A DNA stretch of 64,000 nucleotides from Aggregatibacter sp. 2125159857 (GCF_017798005.1 NZ_CP072548.1:930001-994000), one strand, 5' to 3'; shown: positions 22,404 to 31,163, counted from the first letter of the stretch. Notes: generated from the letters alone by a model not told the origin. Numbers and translations: made by a program.

Positions 22404-22435
22404 TACGCCATTCGTTTAACAAAAAGGAAGTAAGC

Positions 22436-23518
22436 ATGACAGAGCAGGCTTTGCACGCGGAACAGAATGAATGTCTCATAACAAACGACATTCGGCTGAC
22501 GCAATACAGCCACGGCGCCGGTTGAGGCTGCAAAATATCGCCTAAGGTTTTAGAGGAAATTTTGCATACCGAAATGGCACCGTTTATTGACCCGAATCTC
22601 CTTGTCGGCAATGACACCAAGGATGACGCGGCGGTGTATGATTTAGGCAATGGTACGTCGATTATCAGTACCACGGACTTTTTCATGCCGATTGTAGATG
22701 ACCCTTTTGATTTTGGACGCATTGCGGCAACCAACGCCGTGAGCGACATTTTTGCCATGGGTGGCAAGCCGATTATGGCGATTGCGGTGTTTGGCTTCCC
22801 GATTAACAAGTTGCCTGCAAGCGTGGCACAGCGCATTATTGACGGCGGCCGTTTTGCTTGTCAGGAAGCGGGCATTGCCCTTGCCGGTGGACACTCCATT
22901 GACTCACCGGAACCGATTTTTGGCTTAGCCGTGACCGGCATTATCGACACCGAGAAAGTGAAACGAAATGCCACCGCACAAGCAGGCTGCCACTTATATT
23001 TAACCAAGCCACTGGGCATTGGTGTATTAACCACCGCGGAAAAGCAAGGCAAATTAAAATCCGAACATAAAGGCTTGGCGACCAAGTGGATGTGCCAAAT
23101 GAATTTGCTGGGAAGTCAGCTTTCAAATATTGACGGCGTCACCGCCATGACGGATGTTACCGGTTTCGGTTTGTTAGGGCATTTAGCCGAAATCTGCGAA
23201 GGCTCTAACCTTAATGCCGAAGTGGATTTTGCCAATATCAAAACCTTAGACGGTGTATATGATTATATTGCGCAAGGTTGTATTCCGGGCGGTACAAACC
23301 GTAATTTCGACAGCTACGGACACAAAATCGCACCAATTACGGATTTACAAAAAGCCGTGCTATGCGACCCGCAAACTTCCGGTGGTTTGCTTATCGCCGT
23401 CAAACCGGATTCGGAAAAAGCGGTTTTTACTGTCGCCGAAAACGCCGGTGTTGAGCTATATCCTGTCGGTAAACTCATCGAACGACAAGCTACACCGGAA
23501 TTTATTGTGGTTAAATAG
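22436..23518 (+). CDS. selD: Selenide, water dikinase, a selenoprotein (Sec30 encoded by UGA)
   Basis: SelD makes selenophosphate from selenide and ATP for selenocysteine and selenouridine synthesis. The true gene starts at ATG 22436 (preceded by AAAGGAAG) and reads through an in-frame TGA at 22523-22525 to the stop at 23516-23518, giving 360 residues. The context YSHGAG-U-GCK is the catalytic loop, where residue 30 is Sec here and Cys in many other bacteria. An automatic caller would truncate it to start at 22562 or later. Downstream motifs such as [13 protein letters not shown] and [10 protein letters not shown] are typical of SelD. The organism must also have selA, selB and selC elsewhere. 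Confidence 0.95.
22523..22564 (+). promoter_or_regulatory. Bacterial SECIS element of selD
   Basis: Directly after the UGA, GCAAAAT (22530-22536) pairs with ATTTTGC (22558-22564). An upper stem CTAA/TTAG has a GGTT loop and a bulged A below it. This is the expected position and shape of a hairpin that binds SelB. Confidence 0.7.
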
Positions 23519-23610
23519 CGTTGATTTTGGGATTAAAGTGCGGTCATTTTTCCAAGTGTTTTTTGAAATGAAAAACGTTTGAGGAAATGACCGCATTTTT
23601 TAGTAATGAA

Positions 23611-23720
23611 CTTATACTGGCGCACGTTTCCTAACGCGTGCTAAAGAAAGTAAATAAAGTGCGGTGAGTTTTTGGAGTGTTTTTTTAGTGAAATTAGGCA
23701 CACACTGGGAAGCGTGCACC
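23611..23720. repeat. Hairpin element with inverted ends, copy 1 (left of the retron)
   Basis: The element of about 110 bp starts with GGCGCACGTTTCCTAACGCG near 23619 and ends with an imperfect inverted copy, GGCACACACTGGGAAGCGTG, at 23698-23717. A USS lies between them. A close copy (about 85 percent by eye) is at 26088-26195 on the other side of the retron. Confidence 0.75.
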
Positions 23721-23796
23721 ATCGCGGAGGGAAATATTATAGTCAATCGATAATCTCTACTGTACAATTAGATTTATAATAATTAAATAAAGTTAA

Positions 23797-23818
23797 GCAC
23801 AAGCCTTGAAGCTTGTGC
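23797..23818 (-). terminator. Terminator of the retron operon
   Basis: GCACAAGC/GCTTGTGC forms an 8-bp stem with a 6-nt loop. On the minus strand it is followed by TTAACTTTATTT, about 30 bp after the RT stop codon. Confidence 0.65.
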
Positions 23819-23846
23819 CATAGAAGAAAGTCTATTTATTATATAT

Positions 23847-25691
23847 TTAATATTCATGAATAATTTTTTTTATAGTATCAAATATAGTAGAGAAATTTAA
23901 AAATTGAAATAAATGTGTATTATTTTCTACAAGTTCAGAAAATTTTGATTTAGAAATTAGTTCATTATTAAAAGATACCTTATCGTGATTATCTTTGTCT
24001 ACATTAATTCTCTGGGAATTGTGAGAAATTAAGTTTTCTATACAAACTTGATGATCTTTTATATTGAAATCCTTTTTCTTTTTATCTTCCAAAATCTTAT
24101 ATTTGTTTAGTAATATAACAAAAATATTTTCTTTTATTCTTGCGTAGTTACTTCCATCTTTAAAATATTTTAATATTTCATCACAAGATTTTAATCCCTC
24201 ATCATAATCTAATATAAAAATTATTGGATGCTTGCTTTTGATTTTCAACTTATTGAATGATACAAAGTTATTATCGGAGTAACAGTTTTGTATAAAGCTG
24301 TTTATCTTTGCGGTACCTCCATTTAGCCCTAGTTTATCTAATGATGGATTTATATTGTAAAACTTCAAGTCAATATTTATGTTTAGCATTTTCATTGCTA
24401 TTTTTAGATATTTTGAATCAGTATGACCTTCAGGGATTATGACTGGTGAGTTAATGTTAACAAAATATTTAAAAAATAATATATCTCTGAGGAGTTTTAT
24501 CTGATTATCAGAGTCGATAGGCATATTTCGTTTGACTAGTGATTTCGAAAGTGACTCAATTAGTCCGTCTGTAAATGGAGGAGTTAATTTATTAAGAATA
24601 TCATTAGCTGTATAATTAGGTTTGTAATCAGGAGCACAAACTTTATCATATCTTATAAGGTTAGATATTTTTTTATTTATTTCTTTGTTTATTATATTTA
24701 TATCATTAGTGAGTAAATTTGGGTTTATTACAATTTCTCTATATTTAACTGATATTGAATGATATATTCTTCCAATTAGATAATCCTCATTGTATAGTCT
24801 GCCATCATTTTTTGAGTCAGGAGTAAACGTTCCAGTTTGGAAAAGTTTATGAACCATTGCTCTAGATTGTTTTCTATATCTTTGATCTGTGTTAGTAAAT
24901 TTATTAACTATTAAACCTGTCACAATTTGTTTATTATTTATATTAGTATATCTTGTTTTTTCTTTGTTTATATGAAATCCAACTTTATTTATGTATTTTT
25001 CGAATTTTCCTTTTAGTTGCCAATTTCCATTCTGATCTTTTCTTAATAGGAATTTAGAAAAGTCTTTATTAGAAGAGAAAGTGATATCATCAGCATATCT
25101 TGTATATGACAGATTATATTTGTTTGCTATTTTCATCAAATTTGCATCTAATATGCTCCCTATTAATACCGATAATATAGGTGATAATGGAGATCCTTGA
25201 GGTAATGTTTTTCTTTCACCATATGTTGCTAGAGTTGCTATAATCTCAGCTGTTTTATTATGTAATAAAAAGTGTTGATCATTAGACAAGAATCCCTTTA
25301 TACGACCAAAATGAATACTTTCAAAGAAGTCTTTTATATCGAGATTTAGTAGATATTTTTTCCCTTGATGAATTCTAGCATTTGATATTATTGATTTATG
25401 TTTTTCAAATCCATGATTAGTAACTAGAAAATTTTTATCCTTCTGTTGAATCTCTAATACACAGTTTAGAATTATATCTGCAAATAATTTCTGTAAATAT
25501 TTTAAGGTTGAGTTGGGGGCGGCTATTTTTCTTAATGAACCATTAGCTTTTTTTATTTCAAATTCAATATATTTTTGGTTGTCAGGAATTTTATAGACAA
25601 CGTAAGCAAATTTTCTGGGTGTTGTTTTTATCGAGAATGAAGATATTAGATCTTCTATGGATTGGCAGTTTCTTAGTTTTTGTAGATTCAT
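23847..25691 (-). CDS. Retron reverse transcriptase fused to a TOPRIM domain (type I-C, Eco2/Ec67-like)
   Basis: The 614-residue protein has an N-terminal reverse transcriptase with LDIKDFF (117-123), QGSPLSP (165-171) and the catalytic YADD (199-202). It also has the two retron hallmarks NAxxH (NARIH, 104-108) and VTG (257-259). The C-terminal part carries a TOPRIM-like domain with EGHTD (421-425) and LDYDEG (494-499). RT-TOPRIM fusions define type I-C retrons such as Retron-Eco2 (Ec67), which act in phage defence. The start is 19 bp after the predicted ncRNA. The gene is much more AT-rich than its neighbours, a sign of transfer. Confidence 0.93.
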   Translation of the reverse strand: MNLQKLRNCQSIEDLISSFSIKTTPRKFAYVVYKIPDNQKYIEFEIKKANGSLRKIAAPNSTLKYLQKLFADIILNCVLEIQQKDKNFLVTNHGFEKHKSIISNARIHQGKKYLLNLDIKDFFESIHFGRIKGFLSNDQHFLLHNKTAEIIATLATYGERKTLPQGSPLSPILSVLIGSILDANLMKIANKYNLSYTRYADDITFSSNKDFSKFLLRKDQNGNWQLKGKFEKYINKVGFHINKEKTRYTNINNKQIVTGLIVNKFTNTDQRYRKQSRAMVHKLFQTGTFTPDSKNDGRLYNEDYLIGRIYHSISVKYREIVINPNLLTNDINIINKEINKKISNLIRYDKVCAPDYKPNYTANDILNKLTPPFTDGLIESLSKSLVKRNMPIDSDNQIKLLRDILFFKYFVNINSPVIIPEGHTDSKYLKIAMKMLNINIDLKFYNINPSLDKLGLNGGTAKINSFIQNCYSDNNFVSFNKLKIKSKHPIIFILDYDEGLKSCDEILKYFKDGSNYARIKENIFVILLNKYKILEDKKKKDFNIKDHQVCIENLISHNSQRINVDKDNHDKVSFNNELISKSKFSELVENNTHLFQFLNFSTIFDTIKKIIHEY

Positions 25692-25710
25692 ACAATATTG
25701 GAATATAAGA

Positions 25711-25846
25711 GTGGGTGTGAAAACTCATTAGTGACTTATATATTAAGCTACTAATATCATGATAATTATGCAGTTAAATATACAAAATCCACCGGACTTT
25801 GTTAATAGTTACTTCGAAACAAAGCAAAAATTCTATTCACACCCAC
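25711..25846 (-). ncRNA. Retron msr-msd RNA
   Basis: On the minus strand the 11-nt repeat a1 GTGGGTGTGAA (25836-25846) and its inverted partner a2 TTCACACCCAC (25711-25721) enclose 114 nt just before the RT gene, the layout of retron ncRNAs. Inside are an msr-type stem CTTTGTT/AACAAAG and a long AT-rich msd hairpin with arms near TATATTTAACTGC and GTAGCTTAATATATA. The exact branching guanosine is not certain. Confidence 0.85.
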
Positions 25847-25885
25847 GAGGTTAATGTTATCAGGTTTTATTTTCATTATCTAGTT

Positions 25886-26084
25886 TTACTTCATCGCCAC
25901 ACCCAACCATTTCATCATCTCTCTCTCATCCCAACCTTTACGTTTGGCGTAATCTTGAGCTTGGTCTTCATCAATGCGACCTAAAGTGAAATAGTTGCTT
26001 GCCGGGTGGGTGAAGTAGCAACCGCAGACGGAAGCGGCCGGTACATGGTGTAGTTTCGGTGAGCTTCATGCCGATGAGTTGTTC
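25886..26084 (-). pseudogene. metH: Remnant of the metH 3' end, copy 1
   Basis: Read on the minus strand, the segment encodes the C-terminus of cobalamin-dependent methionine synthase: GMKLTET, then after two one-base deletions VCGCYFTHPASNYF, GRIDEDQAQDYAKRKG and LGVAMK with TAA at 25886-25888. Only the last 65 or so codons are present and they are frameshifted, so it cannot be functional. No complete metH is in the window. It lies immediately upstream of the retron ncRNA. Confidence 0.8.
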
Positions 26085-26087
26085 TAG

Positions 26088-26195
26088 TTTATGCTGGCGC
26101 GCGTTTCCTAATGCGTGCCGTAGAAAGTAAATAAAGAGCGGTGAGTTTTTGAAGTGTTTTGGTTGGAATTAGGCACACGCTAGGAAGCGTGCACC
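26088..26195. repeat. Hairpin element with inverted ends, copy 2 (right of the retron)
   Basis: This matches the element at 23611-23720 along its length. It starts with GGCGCGCGTTTCCTAATGCG, ends with AGGAAGCGTGCACC, and has the same central words AAAGTAAATAAAG and CGGTGAGTTTTTG. The central USS is degenerate (AGAGCGGT). Confidence 0.75.
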
Positions 26196-26221
26196 AACAG
26201 ATTATGCTAATAAAGAAAGAT

Positions 26222-26245
26222 AGCGCCAGCGTCCACGCTGGTGCT
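26222..26245. repeat. Short palindrome AGCGCCAGCG-TCCA-CGCTGGTGCT
   Basis: A 10-bp stem with one G-T pair and a 4-nt loop. Its shape resembles the other small hairpins in this segment. A related imperfect one (GGCACAAGCGAGGATACTTG) is near 26338. The remaining bases to 26467 hold no gene. Confidence 0.6.
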
Positions 26246-26467
26246 GTTTAATAAAACATTGTGAATTTTACTCATAACCGTCGGTAGAACCTATATTCAA
26301 AATCCGTTGGATTTTGTGACCGCACTTTCAGTTGATTGGCACAAGCGAGGATACTTGTCCTATTTTATGGTGTAATAAAAAAACAATTAAATGTCAAAAA
26401 AAAACTTTACAATGTATATTTTTTACTTTATAGTGTGGTTAATTTAAATTAATCATAGGAGTAAAGA

Positions 26468-27490
26468 ATGAAAAAATTCTCTTTTTGGAATAACAAAGGT
26501 GGTACAGGAAAGACAAGTTTAGCCTTTCAAACAATTTGTTCTTTTGCAAACACTCATCAAGATAAGAAAATATTAGTAGTAGATTTATGTCCGCAAGCTA
26601 ATTTATCAGAGTTATTACTTGGTGGGCAGGAAAATCAGGGAAATAAGAACTTATTAGCAGCCCATGGATTAATCCCTAGAAAAAGTATAGGTGGGTATTT
26701 TGATTTGAGAATGTCATCTCCATATAACGTGCTTGCTTTTAATGCTCAACACTATATTCTTCATCCTTATCAACATAATGGAAATATTCCGGAAAATATA
26801 AGTTTAATTCCAGGAGATCCGTTAATTGAATTGCAAGCTATTGCTATGAATACTCTAGCTAATGTTCAATTACCAGGAGTTAACTCCTGGTTAGCTGTAA
26901 TAGATTGGTTAAATGATCTTCTGGCATTGGTTGAAGACCAGTTCGATTATGTATTTATTGATACAAATCCTAGTTTTGCAATGCATACTCAAATTGCTTT
27001 AGCTTCTTCTGATGAGGTAATAGTTCCTTTGATGGCTGATGACTCTTCTAGAAGAGCCTTGCAAAACGCTTTATCCTTAATTTATGGTATTAGACTTCCG
27101 TCACCAATATACAAAAAATATACATTTTCTAGTCAAATGATTGCTGCTAAGAGAATGTTACCAAAAATTGGATTAGTGATAAGAAATAGAATTACCCAAT
27201 ACATGGGAGATGCTTCTGCATACCAAGCAGTTTTAAATGGAATTGAATCAGACTTACAAAATGCTATTGCTCAATACCTTAATAACTTCACATTTACTAA
27301 CATAAATGATGGAATCATTAGTGTTAGAGATTTTCAAACAGCTGGAGTTGTTGCTTTCGCTAGAGGCTGTCCATTTTTTATGATGAAACCAGGCTCTCTC
27401 TCACTAAATGGTAAGCGTGTTCAGGTTAAAGAAGAACAGCTAATTAAGGTATCAGATGCTATAAATGCTTTAGTAAAAAAAATTAAGTAA
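26468..27490 (+). CDS. Orphan ParA/Soj-like ATPase
   Basis: The 340-residue protein has the deviant Walker A motif KGGTGKTS (10-17), VVDLCPQAN (Walker A', about 38-46) and VFIDTNPS as Walker B, so it belongs to the ParA/MinD ATPase superfamily. The C-terminal third (after about 215) does not look like standard ParA. No ParB gene or obvious parS array is adjacent, so chromosomal or plasmid partition is unlikely by itself. A good Shine-Dalgarno (ATAGGAGT) and its own terminator suggest a single-gene unit. The gene is AT-rich. Plasmid remnant or defence gene are both possible. Confidence 0.8.
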   Translation: MKKFSFWNNKGGTGKTSLAFQTICSFANTHQDKKILVVDLCPQANLSELLLGGQENQGNKNLLAAHGLIPRKSIGGYFDLRMSSPYNVLAFNAQHYILHPYQHNGNIPENISLIPGDPLIELQAIAMNTLANVQLPGVNSWLAVIDWLNDLLALVEDQFDYVFIDTNPSFAMHTQIALASSDEVIVPLMADDSSRRALQNALSLIYGIRLPSPIYKKYTFSSQMIAAKRMLPKIGLVIRNRITQYMGDASAYQAVLNGIESDLQNAIAQYLNNFTFTNINDGIISVRDFQTAGVVAFARGCPFFMMKPGSLSLNGKRVQVKEEQLIKVSDAINALVKKIK

Positions 27491-27532
27491 TTTTGCCTTA
27501 ATGCATACATTTTAAATATCTAGAATCAATAG

Positions 27533-27561
27533 AAAATGGCAGGTGTATACTGCCATTTTTA
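27533..27561 (+). terminator. Terminator of the ParA-like gene
   Basis: AAAATGGCAG/CTGCCATTTT forms a 10-bp stem with a 7-nt loop and ends in TTTTT, 43 bp after the stop codon. Confidence 0.88.
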
Positions 27562-27765
27562 TTACCTTGTTTAATTGATATATTTTATCATTATGTCCTG
27601 AACCGTCTTCTATAGCTGTGGATTCTATGTGGTCAGCCTGAAAATATGGCTGTTTTAATATTTGAAACTTGCTCTTTATCTTTTAGGCAAATAGCAATAC
27701 TACGTGAATGACTTTGATATCTGAGTATTTATTCAATATTATGATTTTATTTCTGCTAGTTAGTA

Positions 27766-27890
27766 TCACTTCATCGCCACCCCCAACCACTTCATCATCT
27801 CTCTCTCATCCCAACCTTTACGTTTGGCATAATCTTGAGCTTGGTCTTCATCAATGCGATCAAGTGTGAAATAGTTGCTTACCGGATAGG
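27766..27890 (-). pseudogene. metH: Remnant of the metH 3' end, copy 2
   Basis: On the minus strand this encodes SNYFTLDRIDEDQAQDYAKR and then LGVAMK with TGA at 27766-27768, about 90 percent identical in DNA to the copy at 25886. Homology stops near 27890, where different sequence begins. An open frame of 61 codons runs through it, but its first 20 residues are unrelated to MetH, so it is a remnant rather than a gene. Confidence 0.75.
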
Positions 27891-27964
27891 AGACGCGCGC
27901 CATCGTGGGGTAGCATTTAACGACGGGGCATATGGGGGAGATTATATCCAAAAAGGAAAATAAT

Positions 27965-28348
27965 ATGTGGAAAATATATAAAGATAATGATCAAGATCTT
28001 AGTTTCGTATTAGGTTGTATTTATTGTCAAGCCATAGATTTAAAAGAGTTTAAATTATGGCTTTTGAGGGTAATTGAAACCTCTAATACAGATGACATAC
28101 CTATGTATATTTATGATATTGCTGATTTTGATGGCCCCTTATTTAAGATATCAGAAGTGATAGGTTTTTCATTGAGGAATTATTTTTCTCTTGAAGAGGA
28201 ATACTCTATTTATGGTATTGCGTATATTAGAAATAGAAATATTTTAGATGCGCCAGTTGAAATGGATAAAGCCATTCATTACCTTAAATTCAATAATTAT
28301 TTATTGAAGAAATTTAAATATTTTTTTCCTTTTATAGATGAGGTTTAA
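27965..28348 (+). CDS. Hypothetical small acidic protein
   Basis: The 127-residue protein starts at ATG 27965 (AAAAGGAAAATAAT upstream). The frame allows 11 more codons, but these overlap the metH remnant and lack a ribosome-binding site. The protein is acidic and rich in aromatic residues, with no signal peptide and no motif that I recognise. Its size, composition and AT-rich setting are like those of orphan toxin-immunity proteins, but this is a weak guess. Confidence 0.6.
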   Translation: MWKIYKDNDQDLSFVLGCIYCQAIDLKEFKLWLLRVIETSNTDDIPMYIYDIADFDGPLFKISEVIGFSLRNYFSLEEEYSIYGIAYIRNRNILDAPVEMDKAIHYLKFNNYLLKKFKYFFPFIDEV

Positions 28349-28370
28349 ATTCTTTTGATGCTCAGTCTCA

Positions 28371-28495
28371 GATAGCGCGAGTCTCCTGACGCGTGCTTTT
28401 AACCCAAAATAAATAACCTAAATTCATTAATGAAAATAGTGAAAATCTGAATCAAATGAAATTGATGTTCTGGGCTCGCGTTAGGAAACGTGAGT
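28371..28495. repeat. Hairpin element with inverted ends, copy 3 (diverged)
   Basis: It starts AGCGCGAGTCTCCTGACGCG and ends GGCTCGCGTTAGGAAACGTG, the same arm pattern as the elements at 23611 and 26088, but the centre is different (CTAAATTCATTAATG). It closes the accessory segment on the right. Confidence 0.6.
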
Positions 28496-28580
28496 CATTG
28501 TGGGAATACAAAGATTTTTCATAGATTTTTTAGAACGAAGTTAATCAATGCATAAAATAAACGCGCATTGTCTTATGTCA

Positions 28581-28613
28581 AAAAAATAGCTCGGGAGAAA
28601 CGAGCTATTTTTT
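28581..28613. terminator. Bidirectional terminator
   Basis: AAAAAATAGCTCG/CGAGCTATTTTTT forms a 13-bp stem with loop GGAGAAA. It terminates ribA on the minus strand and seals the accessory segment from the left. Confidence 0.93.
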
Positions 28614-28649
28614 ATCTGATCTATCAGAGAAGTGCGGTCATTTTTTCTG

Positions 28650-29303
28650 TTATTTTTGTGGAACTTCTTCTTGGCAATAGGGGCATTCCATTAAATGTTG
28701 TTCGCCATTATGCACAATAAAATGCCCCATTTTTTTGGCTTTGGTGTCCAGATATGCCGTGTTGTAGCGATTTTCACCTACGTTTAGCGGTACGCGTTCC
28801 ACGACATTAATACCGGCTTGTTTCATGGTGTCGATTTTTTCCGGATTATTGGTCAGCAAGCGAATTTTTTTCACCCCAAGCAAATCAAAAATATCGGCAC
28901 ACACACTGAAATTTCGTTCATCGGCGGCAAACCCCAAAGCAAGATTGGCTTCGATTGTGTCCATGCCTTGATCTTGCAGGGAATACGCGCGGATTTTATT
29001 AATTAACCCAATGCCACGTCCTTCTTCACGATGATAAATTAGTACGCCGCGTCCTTCTTGATTAATTTGGCGCAATGCGGCAGCTAATTGGAAACCGCAA
29101 TCACATTTTAAACTGTGCAAGGCATCGCCGGTTAAACATTCAGAATGGATACGCGCCAATACAGGCTCGTCAGTGTTGCGAATATCGCCTAAAACGAGGG
29201 CAACGTGTTCTTTTTTGGTGTCCGGAAATTCAAAGCCCACGATTTTAAATAAACCGAATTCTGTGGGTAAATTGGCTTGGGCGACCAGTTCAATTTTTGC
29301 CAT
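28650..29303 (-). CDS. ribA: GTP cyclohydrolase II
   Basis: RibA opens GTP to the first pyrimidine intermediate of riboflavin synthesis. The 217-residue protein has the zinc cysteines 56, 67 and 69 (ECLTGD, KCDCG), [11 protein letters not shown], and the C-terminal LTNNPEKI. The frame is open to 29474, but ATG 29303 (MAKIELV) matches the family N-terminus and has AGGACA upstream. Divergent from pgpB, the same pairing as in H. influenzae. Confidence 0.96.
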   Translation of the reverse strand: MAKIELVAQANLPTEFGLFKIVGFEFPDTKKEHVALVLGDIRNTDEPVLARIHSECLTGDALHSLKCDCGFQLAAALRQINQEGRGVLIYHREEGRGIGLINKIRAYSLQDQGMDTIEANLALGFAADERNFSVCADIFDLLGVKKIRLLTNNPEKIDTMKQAGINVVERVPLNVGENRYNTAYLDTKAKKMGHFIVHNGEQHLMECPYCQEEVPQK

Positions 29304-29388
29304 AACTTGTCCTTTTGTCCTGATTCTTTTTCTTTTAGTGAGTTCTGATGATAAAATGGCAGTCCGATTATCACTTATGGTTATAAAT

Positions 29389-30120
29389 ATGTTAAAAAGA
29401 TTGTCATTATATACATTATTGCTTTGCCTTGTCCCTCTTTTTGTCTGGCTGTTCGCTTGGCAGTGGAATGGCAATATCGTCTTCGAGAGCTACGAACATC
29501 CTTTGTATTGGTTAACGGAAAGCGGCAGTGTGCCTTACGCCATCATTACTTGCGGCGTTTTTGCGTTGCTATTTTTACCATTATTTTCCAATCGTAAACA
29601 ATGGATTTTAGCTGTTGCTGTTATGGCTTTTTCCATGGTCATCACCCAAGGTGTGAAATCCGGCTTAAAAAATGCCTTTTCCGAACCGCGTCCTTTTGTG
29701 ACGTATGTTACCGAACAAACCGGTAGCAGCGCCGACGCTTTTTATGCACAAGATCGTCAAGCACGAGCGCAAATTGTTGACCAATTCTATCAAACACAAC
29801 GCAATGTGCCGGAATGGATCAAGGGGCATTATGCCGCGGAAGTCGGGTATTCTTTTCCTTCCGGGCATACCATTTTTGCCGCCAGTTGGCTCATGTTGAC
29901 GGTGGGGTTCATGCAATTAATGGGTAACAGAAGCGGTCGCGCAAAATTATTGGTCGGCTTTATGAGCCTTTGGGCAATTTTAATGCTGGTGAGCCGCTTA
30001 CGTTTTGGTATGCATTACCCGATTGATTTGTTGATTTCTATTATGATTGCTTGGCTCATTCATTTAGGGATTTTTCAATTTTTGGCCAAGAAAAATTACT
30101 TTAAGCCAACGGGGCGCTAA
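29389..30120 (+). CDS. pgpB: Phosphatidylglycerophosphatase B (PAP2 family)
   Basis: This is an inner-membrane lipid phosphatase that can act on phosphatidylglycerol phosphate, phosphatidate and undecaprenyl pyrophosphate. The 243-residue protein shows the three PAP2 motifs: [17 protein letters not shown] and [12 protein letters not shown]. It has about six membrane segments. ATG 29389 gives the usual length, with ATG 29377 as an alternative. The longer open frame to 29173 overlaps ribA and is not used. Confidence 0.92.
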   Translation: MLKRLSLYTLLLCLVPLFVWLFAWQWNGNIVFESYEHPLYWLTESGSVPYAIITCGVFALLFLPLFSNRKQWILAVAVMAFSMVITQGVKSGLKNAFSEPRPFVTYVTEQTGSSADAFYAQDRQARAQIVDQFYQTQRNVPEWIKGHYAAEVGYSFPSGHTIFAASWLMLTVGFMQLMGNRSGRAKLLVGFMSLWAILMLVSRLRFGMHYPIDLLISIMIAWLIHLGIFQFLAKKNYFKPTGR

Positions 30121-30173
30121 TTTTTTAGCAAAAAGTGCGGTTGTTTTTTTAGGTATTTTTAAAGGAGCATCAA

Positions 30174-31088
30174 ATGCTGTACGGATTAGATATCGGCGGA
30201 ACCAAAATTGAATTGGCAGTGTTCAATTCTCAGTTGGAAAAACAATATTCCGAACGTGTGGAAACACCGAAAAGCAGTTATGAAGATTGGTTAAATACCA
30301 TTGTTTATTTAGTGAAAAAAGCCGATGAAAAATTTGGCTGTAAAGGGTCGGTGGGATTAGGCATTCCGGGGTTTGTCAATCAATCCACCGGTATTGCGGA
30401 AATTACCAATATTCGCGTGGCGGACAATAAACCAATTTTGCGTGATTTATCGGCGTTGTTGGATCGTGAAGTGCGTGCTGAAAATGACGCCAACTGCTTT
30501 GCTTTATCAGAGGCTTGGGATGCTGAAAATGCGCAATATCCTTCCGTGTTAGGGTTAATCTTGGGAACCGGATTTGGCGGCGGGTTTGTGATTAACGGAA
30601 AAATTTACTCGGGTCAAACCGGCATGGCAGGGGAATTAGGGCATTTGCAACTGAACTATCACGCACTAAAACTGTTGGGTTGGGATAACGCCCCGATTTA
30701 TGATTGCGGTTGCGGTAACAAAGCTTGTTTGGATACCTATTTATCTGGCCGAGGTTTTGAAATGCTTTACCGTGATTTAAAAGGTGAAGCGTTACCGGCA
30801 AAAGACATCATTCAACGTTTCTATGCCGGTGATAAAAGTGCGGTGGATTTTGTTAGTGTTTTTGTTGAGCTTGCGGCAATTTCGATCGGCAATATTATTA
30901 CGGCTTTCGATCCACATCTTGTTGTGCTCGGCGGGGGATTATCCAATTTCGATTACTTATACGATGCCTTGCCAAAAGCTTTGCCGGCACATTTAATGCG
31001 TAGTGCCAAAGTGCCTGTGATTAAAAAAGCCAAATACGGCGATTCCGGCGGTGTGCGTGGCGCGGCAGCGTTATTTTTATCTCGTTAA
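30174..31088 (+). CDS. nagK: N-acetyl-D-glucosamine kinase (ROK family)
   Basis: NagK phosphorylates GlcNAc recovered from peptidoglycan or the medium. The 304-residue protein has the ROK ATP motif DIGGTKIE (6-13), catalytic Asp in ENDANC, GTGFGGG, the zinc motif CGCGNKAC and GGGLSNF. The length equals E. coli NagK (303). Glucokinase-type activity on other sugars is possible in ROK proteins, but the fit to NagK is good. Shine-Dalgarno AAAGGAG is upstream. Confidence 0.92.
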   Translation: MLYGLDIGGTKIELAVFNSQLEKQYSERVETPKSSYEDWLNTIVYLVKKADEKFGCKGSVGLGIPGFVNQSTGIAEITNIRVADNKPILRDLSALLDREVRAENDANCFALSEAWDAENAQYPSVLGLILGTGFGGGFVINGKIYSGQTGMAGELGHLQLNYHALKLLGWDNAPIYDCGCGNKACLDTYLSGRGFEMLYRDLKGEALPAKDIIQRFYAGDKSAVDFVSVFVELAAISIGNIITAFDPHLVVLGGGLSNFDYLYDALPKALPAHLMRSAKVPVIKKAKYGDSGGVRGAAALFLSR

Positions 31089-31102
31089 TATTCTCGTTAA
31101 AC

Positions 31103-31135
31103 AAAAAATAGCACCTAAAATGGTGCTATTTTTTT
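31103..31135. terminator. Bidirectional terminator
   Basis: AAAAAATAGCACC/GGTGCTATTTTTT forms a 13-bp stem with a 6-nt loop between the convergent nagK and cstA-like genes. Confidence 0.93.
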
Positions 31136-31163
31136 ATCGATTATTTGGTTTCCGTCAGAATCG

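Noticed and set aside
22562..23518. selD as a shorter gene starting after the TGA
   Set aside because: It would lack the catalytic loop. The frame upstream of the TGA has the conserved motif, an RBS and a SECIS-like hairpin.
26468..27490. Plasmid partition locus
   Set aside because: Only the ParA-like gene is present. There is no ParB, no parS array and no replication gene.
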